A stretch of DNA of 64,000 nt from NCBI GenBank assembly GCA_002343715.1, contig DDSA01000208.1, forward strand, positions 13,422 to 77,421, in the 5' to 3' direction. The stretch is from Phycisphaerales bacterium UBA2402. Lineage in GTDB: Bacteria > Planctomycetota > Phycisphaerae > Phycisphaerales > UBA1924. Shown in pieces: positions 38,301-45,840 of this stretch. Each line of letters starts with the position of its first letter. The first letter of the stretch is position 1. The notes under the pieces are model-generated. The model was not told where the DNA came from, ran no database searches, and saw only the letters and a list, made by a program, of their open reading frames with translations. Both the position numbers and the translations under genes were made by a program.

Positions 38301-40723
38301 CCGGAGGTATTCGTCCATGCCAGGCTGACATCGCGGCCATTCCCGACATCGCTGACCGTGAACTGCGTCGGTGGTGTCGGAGCCACCGGAAGCACCGGAA
38401 CCGTCTGCCAGGATGCGAAGGTCGAGAGCACCGCTCCATTCCTGGCGGCGATTCGGTACTGATGGGTCCCGATACCCGGCGAATCGATCCATCGCGTGGA
38501 GTTGGGCGCAGCCGTGAGCGTCGCCGAAGCATCCCACGCTCCCCCGGAACCGCGTGTCTGGCGCTCGATCAGGAAGTCCGTTTCGTTGGTCGAGTTGTCG
38601 ACCCACGAGAGCTCGACATCCCGACCGTTTCCGGCGTCCAAGCCCGCGAATGCTGACGGACTTTCAGGGACATTGGGTCGAACCGCAACCTGATTCCATG
38701 AGGTAAAGTCTGAAACCAGCCCTCCACGGAATGCGGCGATCCGATACTCATGCAAGCCCAGGCCCGGACGGTCGACCATCCGTGTGGTCCCAGCGCCCGA
38801 GAGAAGGACGAAAGGCTCAGCCCAGCTGCCGCCGGCCTGCTGTGAACGGCGCTGAACTTGGAATCCGTCCACCGTCTCGGTGCTCTCACTCCAGGAGAGA
38901 CGAACTTCAAGTTCATTCCCCGCGTCAATCACCGCCAGGTGCATCGGCATCGCGGGCGCCCGGGATGGAGGCGGCGTTTCAACAGGAGGTTCGTCGATCG
39001 GCGGTTGCGGTGGATCGGTCGGGGGTGCCGGATTCCCCGGCGGTGCCGGCGGATTCGGAGGCGTGGGCGGGTTGTTCGGCGGATCGGTCGGGTCGCCCGG
39101 GTTCGGAGGTGTCGGCGGTGATCCCGGTTGATCCGGAGGCGCGCTCTGCCCCGTCGAAATTTCAAGCCTCAGCCAGTTCGTGAACGCGGAGATCGCATCG
39201 TCCCGCACCGAGGCGATGCGATACTCGTGCACGCCGAATCCCGGGGCATCGATATACCGAATCCGCTCCGATTCCACATCGATGGACGCCCCCTGAACCC
39301 ACAAGCCCGATGACGCGAGGCTACGGCGCTGGATCTGCACGCCCGTGGCCCCGTTCTTGGGTGCCTGCCAGTGCAGAACGGCATCGGTACCTTCGACATT
39401 CAGCGTGAACCCGATCGGCGGCCCCAGGATGTTCAAGACCCTCTGTCCGCTGTCTCGTCCAACCACTTTGACCGCCCGACGACCGCCCAGTATCGGACCG
39501 TGTCCCGGACCTACGCCCGGAGCCCGACGAACAACGACACCCATTCGCCCGGTCGAGTATGGCTCTTCCTGAACGGCCATGACCGCGGGCACAACTTCGG
39601 TGGATGTCGCTCCGTCAGCACCGTGCAGAGCCGACACCATCGGGACAAGACTCCGCGTCACAAAGGACTGAACTTCCTCGGTCCGCTCGGAGGAGTGCAA
39701 GACATCCCAGAACGCGACGCCCGCCGCGCCGACATTCCGCGAGCCTTCGAGGGATTGCCGCAGGTTGGTGATGTTGAGTAGTTTATCGCCGTACTGCTTG
39801 TTGGTTCTCGGATAGCGAAGCCATACTACAGGAACGACGGGCTTCCCTTTGGCGGCATTCATCGCACGAACAATGATGTGCTCGATCGATGCCAGATTTT
39901 CCTCGGGCGAGTTCTCGGTCGGCTCTCGATCCTGCTCCGGCTCGGCGATTGTGAACTGGAGTGGACACAAATCCGGAAAGAGTGCATCGGAGGTGTCGTA
40001 CAGCCAATCAAGACCCGATTCCACCCCCGAATCAACGCCGGGTGCGCCCAACGAGCCGTTCGATTCTGCCGCGAACCGCGGCGGATACATGTAGAAACCC
40101 CACCGCACCCCAGGCCTGGTTCGGCGGCACTCTTCGATGCACATCTCAAACAGTCTGCGTGCAGCCGTATCGAACGACCGCGCGTACGCGGCCTCCAGAT
40201 GCTCCTGCGGAACACCGTCGAGCACTCTCGGCCTGCGATCCTGCACAAACCGGCGCCAATCGTCCTTGAAGTCCCGATCCTTGGCGAGCGGCCCGGCTGA
40301 ACTCGGAATGTTCGAGCACATGGACCACACGGGTTGCCAGGTTTCGATATCCAGAATGCCGTAGCCGGACGCGTGCGGATCCTGAACTCGTGACGACACC
40401 GCTCGACGGATCGAGGAGCGAAGACGCAACTCCGCGGCCGTGTTGCCATCGAAAACATGCGGCCCTTCGACCGGGAACCCCAGTTCCGCTTCATGAAGTA
40501 TCCACACATCCCTGCGGATCGGAGCGTTCCCGAAGTCGATCGACTCGGCCCATTGCCCGGCCGGCTTGCCGCTCGTATTGGGCACGTTCTCCACGGCCCA
40601 AAGTACCTCGAAGTTATCGGTGGGCGGCGCTTGTGCCCCGATCACGGGGGTGAACACGAACATCACTGTCGTGAGAAACACCCGAACCGCCCGCATGAGA
40701 GGCTCAAGCCTCGTTGAGTTCAT
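35369..40723 (-). CDS. Secreted modular protein: GH56 hyaluronidase-like domain, eight FN3-like repeats, parallel beta-helix
   Basis: A 1784-residue exported protein. Residues 1-31 are a signal peptide (core VFLTTVMFVFTPVIG, AQA cleavage). Residues 38-360 follow the order of eukaryotic GH56 hyaluronidases: WAVENVPNTSG, YGILDIETWQPVW with D125-x-E127 at the acid catalyst position, RPGVRWGFYMYPPRF, then GAAGVAFWD. Residues 436-523 are one fibronectin-III-like unit; 524-590 is a Pro/Gly/Asp-rich linker; 591-1257 hold seven more units, five of them exactly 96 residues. Residues 1258-1784 form a right-handed beta-helix of pectate-lyase type (STGNDSNNGLSEAAPVRTLL, NVLIEDCYVEQF). It may trim or bind the cluster's own glycan. 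No PEP-CTERM signal is present. The GH56 call is from remembered family landmarks. Confidence 0.8.
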   Translation of the reverse strand: MNSTRLEPLMRAVRVFLTTVMFVFTPVIGAQAPPTDNFEVLWAVENVPNTSGKPAGQWAESIDFGNAPIRRDVWILHEAELGFPVEGPHVFDGNTAAELRLRSSIRRAVSSRVQDPHASGYGILDIETWQPVWSMCSNIPSSAGPLAKDRDFKDDWRRFVQDRRPRVLDGVPQEHLEAAYARSFDTAARRLFEMCIEECRRTRPGVRWGFYMYPPRFAAESNGSLGAPGVDSGVESGLDWLYDTSDALFPDLCPLQFTIAEPEQDREPTENSPEENLASIEHIIVRAMNAAKGKPVVPVVWLRYPRTNKQYGDKLLNITNLRQSLEGSRNVGAAGVAFWDVLHSSERTEEVQSFVTRSLVPMVSALHGADGATSTEVVPAVMAVQEEPYSTGRMGVVVRRAPGVGPGHGPILGGRRAVKVVGRDSGQRVLNILGPPIGFTLNVEGTDAVLHWQAPKNGATGVQIQRRSLASSGLWVQGASIDVESERIRYIDAPGFGVHEYRIASVRDDAISAFTNWLRLEISTGQSAPPDQPGSPPTPPNPGDPTDPPNNPPTPPNPPAPPGNPAPPTDPPQPPIDEPPVETPPPSRAPAMPMHLAVIDAGNELEVRLSWSESTETVDGFQVQRRSQQAGGSWAEPFVLLSGAGTTRMVDRPGLGLHEYRIAAFRGGLVSDFTSWNQVAVRPNVPESPSAFAGLDAGNGRDVELSWVDNSTNETDFLIERQTRGSGGAWDASATLTAAPNSTRWIDSPGIGTHQYRIAARNGAVLSTFASWQTVPVLPVAPTPPTQFTVSDVGNGRDVSLAWTNTSGDDTEFLIERQTRGGDGLWGGLTARTAAANASGLIDSPGVGTHQYRIAARIGTLVSIFTTWQSVPVVPVAPSPPTNFTVSDIGNGRDVSLSWSGIPGNQTEFRIERQTRGADGAWGTPSILSAAANATGLIDAAGVGTHQYRIAASNGAVLSVFTSWLATSILPVAPSTPSNFAVVDAGNGRDANLTWTDTSSNETAFQIERQTQNAGGIWGSTTVLSAAENATQFIDAAGSGTHQYRIASRNGTLASIYTDWKVVTIVAVPPTAPTSLKAVDAGNGRDVTLTWEDNSNNETDFRLERQTQTSPGVWGPTTLLAASANITRGTDNPGVGTHRYRICARNGTLPSPFTPWQSVIVRDVAPSPPSGLDGRDEGNERDITLTWADNATNETGFTIERQARIVDGTWGSTSVLSAPANATRLVDSPGSGTFQYRVAAVNAAGASAFTGWVTVSASGGWTQFPRSADTIVIHVSSSTGNDSNNGLSEAAPVRTLLRARDLVRNNYPDWILLKRGDTFNDYIRTAKGGRSASEPMLYGAYGEGDRPVVIPPSNQAGVYVGSGAPGNIAIVGLHIKAGDSGNSNSGFHIICGASRLTNVLIEDCYVEQFKDNMNIQGNVGGTNRVENVTIRRTIIADAFPNGSAHSQGAFIDFVDGLLIEECLIDRNGWRTPTRSDATVFNHDLYISSGNTGRTVIRNNIISRASSHGLQLRSGGVIEGNVFALNPISMQLGGGDPSPHTHTHGITGAIRNNIVLEGVDINSSTPRGQGIYCLNIGTQGAVIEGNIVANNAALSDVNAMPLYCMGASYGSGVGYNNLSIRQNIFYNWRGPVQMTGPFTTPPSPSAFSGLDGNVFEGNDIQVPNGSGSGRPAMVLAFSSLPEQITFRHNTYFSSLPDGQRLQYGGRSVSLESWLTSTQDTGSTYNRVMYVDPDRTLAMYHASIGGGAATESFLEQARRQRRGAWRSEYSAPSAAGYIRAGFVVRN
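36953..38953 (-). repeat. Tandem coding repeats of about 288 bp (FN3-like units 2-8)
   Basis: Seven in-frame units inside the giant secreted protein. Units carry the pattern DAGNGRDVxLxW near the start, then NETDFxIERQT, then GVGTHQYRIAARNG. The repeat length is constant at 288 bp for units 3-7 (units 2 and 8 are 92 and 95 residues). The regular unit size suggests growth by duplication and marks a site prone to unequal recombination. Confidence 0.85.
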
Positions 40724-41008
40724 CGTGCACCCAACCCTGCAACTGAACCACGCGCCAAGGCATCATCGGATGCTGGAATGAGCCGGACGAACAAGGTAAT
40801 GAATGAACGTATCATGATGGTGCTACAAGTCGGCCAGACGATGCCCCCGTCACGGACGACAACCGGATCGCTGCTTTCAGACGTGAGGCGAAGCGTAGAC
40901 AAGGAGCGGATCGGGTTTGAGAGAGCCGATAACGCGCGGACTCCGTCCGTGTCAGCAGCAGGAAACTGCTGAAAAGTGCTGAATCAGACGGATCGGCCCT
41001 CGGCCGGA
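40724..41008 (-). other. Leader region between the NusG-like gene and the giant secreted protein
   Basis: 285 bp, read on the minus strand, with two short hairpins near the NusG-like stop: one at 40956-40971 (6-bp CAGCAG/CTGCTG stem, 4-nt loop) and one at about 40993-41007 (CGGCC/GGCCG). Neither is followed by a T-tract. No ops-like element with GGTAGNNT core was found. It is a candidate place for antiterminator loading because the NusG-like gene is directly upstream. Confidence 0.3.
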
Positions 41009-41662
41009 TTAAGTTACTGTATCCAAAAGGTCGCGGTCGATTTCCAGCACGGCCGCCTTGCCGATCATATCGACACAAAGAACCAGCCGATTATCTCGAA
41101 CACTGGACTCGATCCGACCTCGCACTCCCCGTAACGGGCCTGAAGCCACCTCGACGAGTTGTCCCCTGCTCAGAGGCTTGCAGCGAGTCAGTCCGATCCC
41201 CGAACTGAGTACCCTGGCGATCGAAGCGAGCTCGGAGTGCAGTTTTTCCTGGTCGGTCACTTCGATCAGTTGTGCGCTGCGCTCGCTCCGATCCGCTGTG
41301 AACGCATCTTCACGCGTGCCACGAAGAAAGAGATAGCCATCGAGGAGAGGCGTGAGCACCCGGACCTTTCTTGCTCCGTGGTACCGGACCTCGACGCACA
41401 GGGGGAGAAAACTGCGAACGCCCTGCGCGTGCAAGTCGAGAAACAGTTTTTTTTCCTGCCTGCTTCGCGTTCGAATGACGTACCAGCGCTTCGAGTGACA
41501 CCCGGGCGTGAACTCGAAGAGATCCGCTTCAGGGCTTGCCAAGAGGGCGAGTTGGGATCGGCTCCGCATCATTCGAGAAGTCGAGCATCGCTCCATTCGG
41601 GTCCGGCCCCAAACCGCCCGACCACGCCGGAAGAACTCACCACACCGATCGTACTCCGTCAT
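41009..41662 (-). CDS. NusG/RfaH-family transcription antiterminator (specialised paralogue)
   Basis: A protein of up to 217 residues with the two NusG domains. The NGN domain spans about 58-150 (CHSKRWYVIRTRSRQEKKLF, then VLTPLLDGYLFLRGT). The KOW domain is at the C-terminus (RGQLVEVASGPLRGVRGRIE). It binds RNA polymerase and suppresses pausing or termination. Housekeeping nusG normally sits beside secE and rplK, absent here; the position at the head of a long same-strand polysaccharide cluster points to an RfaH, LoaP or UpxY-like role. The N-terminal 50 residues are atypical, and starts at 41596 or 41572 are possible; I kept the longest frame. A strong terminator lies just upstream. Confidence 0.85.
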   Translation of the reverse strand: MTEYDRCGEFFRRGRAVWGRTRMERCSTSRMMRSRSQLALLASPEADLFEFTPGCHSKRWYVIRTRSRQEKKLFLDLHAQGVRSFLPLCVEVRYHGARKVRVLTPLLDGYLFLRGTREDAFTADRSERSAQLIEVTDQEKLHSELASIARVLSSGIGLTRCKPLSRGQLVEVASGPLRGVRGRIESSVRDNRLVLCVDMIGKAAVLEIDRDLLDTVT

Positions 41663-41767
41663 GGTGTTTCATGGAACCGACACACAGGTTGTATATAACA
41701 GTCCGGGCAGTTCAAAGACATCGATCCGATCGGCCTCAGAAGACGTGCTCTCGACCCGTCACCAAGC

Positions 41768-41803
41768 AATAAAAAACGGGAGGAGCATGTTGCTCCTCCC
41801 GTT
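41768..41803 (-). terminator. Rho-independent terminator of the PEP-CTERM-like gene
   Basis: Perfect 13-bp stem (41775-41787 with 41791-41803), 3-nt loop, then TTTTTTATT on the minus strand. It begins 54 nt after the PEP-CTERM-like stop and separates that gene from the NusG-like gene. Confidence 0.92.
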
Positions 41804-41857
41804 GATCATGAACTCAATGAACTACGCAGATGAGACGAAATCCACTTCAAGCACAGG

Positions 41858-42634
41858 TCACTGCGCGGCGAGTTTTCTGCGGCGAAGAGCCGCCAGCATG
41901 AAGATGCCCGCGAAGGTGCCCATACCCGCGTAGGCGGCGGGGGGCAACGGGATGCAGGTCAGCAGGTCCTGATGCGAGCCGGAGTACTGACCGGTCTGGG
42001 CGTTGTAGTTGCTCCAGAGGCGCAGCGCTCGCACGCCGCGCAGCGAGCCGTCGTTGTTGGCCGCGGCCCAGTTGTAGACGTTCCGGGCCAGGGTGGACAG
42101 ATCACTCCACGCCATTTCCTGCTCGGAGTACCAGATAGCGTGCTGAATCGCGGTGGTCTCCGTACCGGACAACGTCCCCAAGAAGAGGCCGCCGAACAGC
42201 CCGGTTGTGCCGGCGGTGGCGCCGCCGTTGGCGATCTTGCGGAACTCCCGATAGATGTGGGCCGTGGTACCGCTGATCGGATCGGGGTTCGGAAGGTTGG
42301 TCGGGGGGGCCGCATCAAAGGCGGAGGTCGAAATTTCGGTGAAGTACGTGGTGTTGAAACTCAGATTGTCCTGACGCTCAAGGCAGAACGAAAGGAACGA
42401 GTCCGACCCTGTGCCGCGACCATCTCCGTTGAGGAGGTTGCCGCCGTACACGCCGTTGTAGGCCCCGTTGGCGCCGGGCGTAGCCCTCCAAACCTGGAAG
42501 GCACCGCCGGTACCGTCTGATCCGTTGTAAACGCCAGTTCCGTCAAGTATCGTCACACGCCCATCACCGAGCGCCGCGCCGGCGAGAGCGGCCACAGTCA
42601 ATGTGGCTAATGCCATTGTTGAACCAGTACGCAT
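41858..42634 (-). CDS. PEP-CTERM-like sorted protein
   Basis: A 258-residue exported protein. An N-terminal signal peptide (STMALATLTVAALAGAALG) is followed by a Gly/Asn/Thr-rich mature domain that I do not recognise. The C-terminus has the tripartite exosortase signal: IPLPPAAYAGMG in place of VPEPxx, a short hydrophobic helix (FAGIFMLAAL), and a basic end (RRRKLAAQ). It is therefore the probable substrate of the exosortase encoded at 18038-18934. GGAG at 42644-42647 lies 9 nt before the ATG. It has its own promoter and a strong terminator, so it is expressed as a single gene, likely at a higher level than the cluster. Mature function is unknown; surface-polymer association is inferred. Confidence 0.88.
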   Translation of the reverse strand: MRTGSTMALATLTVAALAGAALGDGRVTILDGTGVYNGSDGTGGAFQVWRATPGANGAYNGVYGGNLLNGDGRGTGSDSFLSFCLERQDNLSFNTTYFTEISTSAFDAAPPTNLPNPDPISGTTAHIYREFRKIANGGATAGTTGLFGGLFLGTLSGTETTAIQHAIWYSEQEMAWSDLSTLARNVYNWAAANNDGSLRGVRALRLWSNYNAQTGQYSGSHQDLLTCIPLPPAAYAGMGTFAGIFMLAALRRRKLAAQ

Positions 42635-43742
42635 TTCTACTTTCTCCTTTTAGACACCGAGGGCTGAAAAAATCTCCCGACTTGGACGTAGTCGTTCGAT
42701 CAAACATCTGTATTTGCTGTATCTGCGATCCCCACAGCACATCCAAATCAATAGGAGTCCACGCTGAGTATTGTCACCTAATTTGGGTACGAATTCAATA
42801 GACAATCTCCGATAATTTGAATAATTATGCGGACCGCTATGTTCTAACATTTACCGTACATAATGGGGGACCAGTTTACGTTCTGCTTTGCACTTCCCTC
42901 GAAACTTGACCATACACATCATTTTTTGAGCAAGAATCGATGGATGCGCATGTTTTTTGATGTGGGCACTGATCTGTTGATAGTCAACAATTACAATTGA
43001 AATAGAGTAGTTTGTATATTGTTTGTTTTAGCAAGCACATTACTAACTTATTCTCAGCACGCCATGTTTGTTGGACAGCCAACTCATCCGATTACCAAGA
43101 AGGCGGGCTGTTTTGAAAGAATGCGCGCGACGCATCGGCGAAGAAATGCTCGAGAGCCCGAATCTGCGTAGCGAACCGTGAGTCCGACGAGTCGGGAAAC
43201 TGCCGGTTCTGGAGACCGGAATAGCTAAGTCCGAGCCACGAGTCGGATGAGGAACGTGATGGGTTCGCCGCGGCGTTAGACTGCCGGAAGGCTCAGTCGT
43301 TCAGCCTCCGGACAATGAAGTACGCACCGACCACATTGACGTCCGCTCTTGACCCAAGAAAGCGATAGACTCCGCTTGATGTCGTAAAGCCGAGGACCAT
43401 GGGGGACGTGGTTGGTGGATCGTCACTCAGCCAAGATCGCCCACCCCCCTGCAACTCGATCGCACACGAGCGTGGAAGGGCCCCGGTGGGCAAGACGTGC
43501 CTCGCACGACACGACTGATCCCCGCTCCCAAGCGGCACGTGCAACGGGATGGCGAATGAACGCAAGGACGTTCAGATCTCGTGTGACTCGTCCGGCGTTT
43601 CGCATGTTCAACCCGCCGCGAGAAGAGGAACATCGGATCCAAGCGGGACCGCCGGGCTTACTTCGATGCAGTCAGGACGGAAGATGCCTTCGTCGGTGAT
43701 TGTCACGAACACCCCCGCCCTACACTCGGCCTCTCGACCGGC
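42635..43742. other. Gene-poor gap with AT-rich tract and a stem-loop cluster
   Basis: About 1.1 kb without a confident gene. The 42660-43080 part is clearly more AT-rich than the rest of the window. The 43173-43311 part is GC-rich and packed with inverted repeats: GAACCG 43173-43178 with CGGTTC 43204-43209, inner CCGA/TCGG at 43184-43195, CCGGT/ACCGG at 43203-43219, TCCGA/TCGGA at 43230-43247, and a longer arm at 43284-43311 (CCGG-A-AGGCT with AGCCT-CCGG). A 90-codon frame at 43293-43565 (minus) ends with protein-like text (MVLGFTTSSGVYRFLG) but lacks any recognised family; it could be a gene remnant. No transposase is visible. Confidence 0.4.
42770..42798 (-). promoter_or_regulatory. Candidate sigma-70-like promoter of the PEP-CTERM-like gene
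   Basis: On the minus strand TTGAAT (42793-42798), 17-nt spacer, then GACAAT (42770-42775). Each hexamer matches 4 of 6 consensus bases. It lies in a locally AT-rich stretch and would give a leader of about 130 nt. Confidence 0.35.
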
Positions 43743-44678
43743 ATGGATCAGTTACTCCAGACCATCAAGGACGGCATCAGCATGGGCAGCCTGTACGCGC
43801 TGATCGCGCTGGGCTACACCATGGTCTACGGCATCCTCAAGTTCATCAACTTCGCGCACAGCGACGTGGTGGTCCTAGGGGCTTGGTTATCTCTGGTCAT
43901 GGCCGATACGACAACCCGGGCGTTGGGGGGTGCCGGCGCCGCTGGAGCGCCGTGGTGGCTGGGCGGGGCGGTGCTGGTCACGGCCATGGTCGCGTGCGGT
44001 CTGATCGGTTTCACGATCGAGCGACTCGCGTACAAGCCGCTTCGAGGCTCGCCGCGGCTGAATGTCCTGATCACCGCGATCGGGGTATCCCTTTTTTTGC
44101 AGAATACGGGGCAACTCCGGGCGGTCTTCGGAACAAACCCGCGCAGCATCCCGCCGCTGATCCACGACGCGACGCTCCTCACTGTCGGCCAGGTGAACTT
44201 CAAGCTCCTGGACCTCATCGGGTTCGGCACCGCGGTGGCCCTGATGATCGGGCTGGATTATCTCGTCTTCCACACCAAGCTCGGGCGCGCGATGCGGGCG
44301 GTCAGTCACAACCGCGTCACCGCCTCTCTCATGGGTATTCCCGTGGACCGTGTCATTTCCTTCACGTTTGTGACGGGGGCGATGCTCGCCGCGGCGGGAG
44401 GGTTTCTGTGGGCGCTGAAGTATGAGACGATCAAGCAGCCGGCTGATTCGAGTTGGGTGCTGCTGGGCCTCAAGGCGTTCGTGGCGGCGGTCGTCGGGGG
44501 CATCGGCAACGTGCGCGGCGCGATGCTGGGAGGGATGGCGATCGGCCTGCTCGAGAACTTCGGTTCGGCGTACCTGTCATCGAGCATGAAGGATGTGTAC
44601 GTCTTTGCCTTGTTGATCGTGGTGCTGCTGGTGCGGCCCGGGGGCATACTCGGCAAGGCCGTGGTGGAGAAAGTCTGA
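43743..44678 (+). CDS. livH: Branched-chain amino-acid ABC transporter permease LivH
   Basis: A 311-residue inner-membrane permease of the HAAT family. It starts with the family-typical GISMGSLYALIALGYTMVYG and ILKFINFAHSDVV, with about eight hydrophobic segments. VVGGIGNVRGAMLGGMAIGL is the EAA-like loop that contacts the ATPase. It imports leucine/isoleucine/valine, or in some relatives urea or other amides; substrate is set by the binding protein, which is not in the window. It is the first gene of a four-gene operon, 4 bp before livM. The preceding region is the long gene-poor gap, so the operon promoter lies there, though no good hexamers were identified. Confidence 0.95.
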   Translation: MDQLLQTIKDGISMGSLYALIALGYTMVYGILKFINFAHSDVVVLGAWLSLVMADTTTRALGGAGAAGAPWWLGGAVLVTAMVACGLIGFTIERLAYKPLRGSPRLNVLITAIGVSLFLQNTGQLRAVFGTNPRSIPPLIHDATLLTVGQVNFKLLDLIGFGTAVALMIGLDYLVFHTKLGRAMRAVSHNRVTASLMGIPVDRVISFTFVTGAMLAAAGGFLWALKYETIKQPADSSWVLLGLKAFVAAVVGGIGNVRGAMLGGMAIGLLENFGSAYLSSSMKDVYVFALLIVVLLVRPGGILGKAVVEKV

Positions 44679-44682
44679 CGCC

Positions 44683-45840
44683 GTGAGTCCCGCACCCGTC
44701 AACCCCACCCGGGTTTCCCCCGTCCGCACCGGGCTGGGCATGGTGTGGCCGCTGGCGGCGGCGCTGGTCTACGCGCTGGTGGTTCACTTCGGCGGACGGA
44801 CTGTTCTCGACCCGTACTACGCGATCCTGCTCGTCACCATCGGCATCAATATCACTCTGGCCGTGTCGCTCAACATGGTCAACGGCTTCACCGGCCAGTT
44901 CTCGATGGGGCACGCGGGGTTCCTCGCCGTGGGCGGGTACGCCTGCGGGATCGTCACGTACTACGGATCGGCCAAGGTCTTCGGCAGCACGGCGATGCGC
45001 CAGGGGCAACTGTGCGGGATGCCGCTGGAAACGGCGGGCCTTCCTTTCCTCGGCGGGGGAGAGTGGTTCTTTCTCCTCGCGCTGCTCGTGGGCGGGCTGG
45101 TCGCGGCGGGGCTGGGGTACATCGTGGGCCTGCCGTCGCTGCGCCTGCGGGGAGACTACCTGGCGATCGTGACGCTGGGCTTCGGCGAGATCGTCCGTGT
45201 CGTGATCCAGCAATCAGGGAAGGTGATCAAGGCCGGCGGGGGCAAGAGCGCCGAGCAGTTGATCCGGGATGCACCCCTCTATACGCTGCCGGGGAGCGTC
45301 GGCGGTTCGCTGGGTTTCGACAATCTCCCGAAGTACACGAGTCTTTTCTGGGCCCATCTCGCGGCGGCCGCGACGGTGCTTGTGGCCTACCGCCTGAAGT
45401 CCAGCACCTACGGGCGAGCCTTCCTGTCGATCCGTGAGGACGAAGTCGCGGCGGAAGCGATGGGAGTGAACACGACGAAGTTCAAGGTACGTGCCTTCGT
45501 GCTCGCGGCCTTCTTCGCGGGTGTCGCGGGCGGGCTGTACGGCAGCACGCTGGGTGTGGCGCTCTCCCCGGTGGACGCCGGCTTTCAGAAGAGTTTCGAC
45601 ATCATCATCATGGTCGTGCTCGGGGGGCTTGGCTCCATCTCGGGGGCTGTGGTCGCGGCGGTGGTCGTCACCCTTCTGCCCGAATGGCTCCGCGGAGTGG
45701 CCGAGTACCGCATGATCATCTACGCCCTGACGCTGATTCTTTTGATGATTTTCAGACCCCAGGGCCTGTTGGGAGTGCGCGAGGCGTGGGAAATGCCCTT
45801 GCTCCGGAAGTGGATGGGCGGGAAGCGGGGCGGAACGTGA
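44683..45840 (+). CDS. livM: Branched-chain amino-acid ABC transporter permease LivM
   Basis: A 385-residue permease partner of LivH. Signatures are LAVSLNMVNGFTGQFSMGHA, VGLPSLRLRGDYLAIVTLGF and VVLGGLGSISGAVVAAVVV. The start is the GTG at 44683, right after the livH stop. An insertion of some 60 residues between about 100 and 130 and again near 200-225 (KVFGSTAMRQGQLCGMPLET, and the KAGGGKSAEQLIRDAPLYTL stretch) makes it longer than many LivM proteins (about 320-360). The stop overlaps the livG GTG (GTGA), indicating coupled translation. Confidence 0.95.
   Translation: MSPAPVNPTRVSPVRTGLGMVWPLAAALVYALVVHFGGRTVLDPYYAILLVTIGINITLAVSLNMVNGFTGQFSMGHAGFLAVGGYACGIVTYYGSAKVFGSTAMRQGQLCGMPLETAGLPFLGGGEWFFLLALLVGGLVAAGLGYIVGLPSLRLRGDYLAIVTLGFGEIVRVVIQQSGKVIKAGGGKSAEQLIRDAPLYTLPGSVGGSLGFDNLPKYTSLFWAHLAAAATVLVAYRLKSSTYGRAFLSIREDEVAAEAMGVNTTKFKVRAFVLAAFFAGVAGGLYGSTLGVALSPVDAGFQKSFDIIIMVVLGGLGSISGAVVAAVVVTLLPEWLRGVAEYRMIIYALTLILLMIFRPQGLLGVREAWEMPLLRKWMGGKRGGT

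Noticed and set aside
36953-38953. Direct repeats that could be taken for a CRISPR or transposon array
   Set aside because: Repeats are 288-bp in-frame protein repeats without short constant units or unique spacers.
41009-41662. Housekeeping NusG
   Set aside because: No secE, rplK or rplA nearby and the N-terminus is atypical; the context is a polysaccharide cluster.
43173-43209. Helix GAACCG/CGGTTC resembling group II intron domain V
   Set aside because: The closing pairs look similar, but the catalytic AGC triad and internal bulge consensus are absent and no reverse transcriptase or intron-encoded protein is nearby.
43293-43565. Possible 90-residue minus-strand gene
   Set aside because: The last third looks protein-like, but there is no ribosome-binding site, no recognised family, and its stop lies within a hairpin; kept only as a possible remnant.
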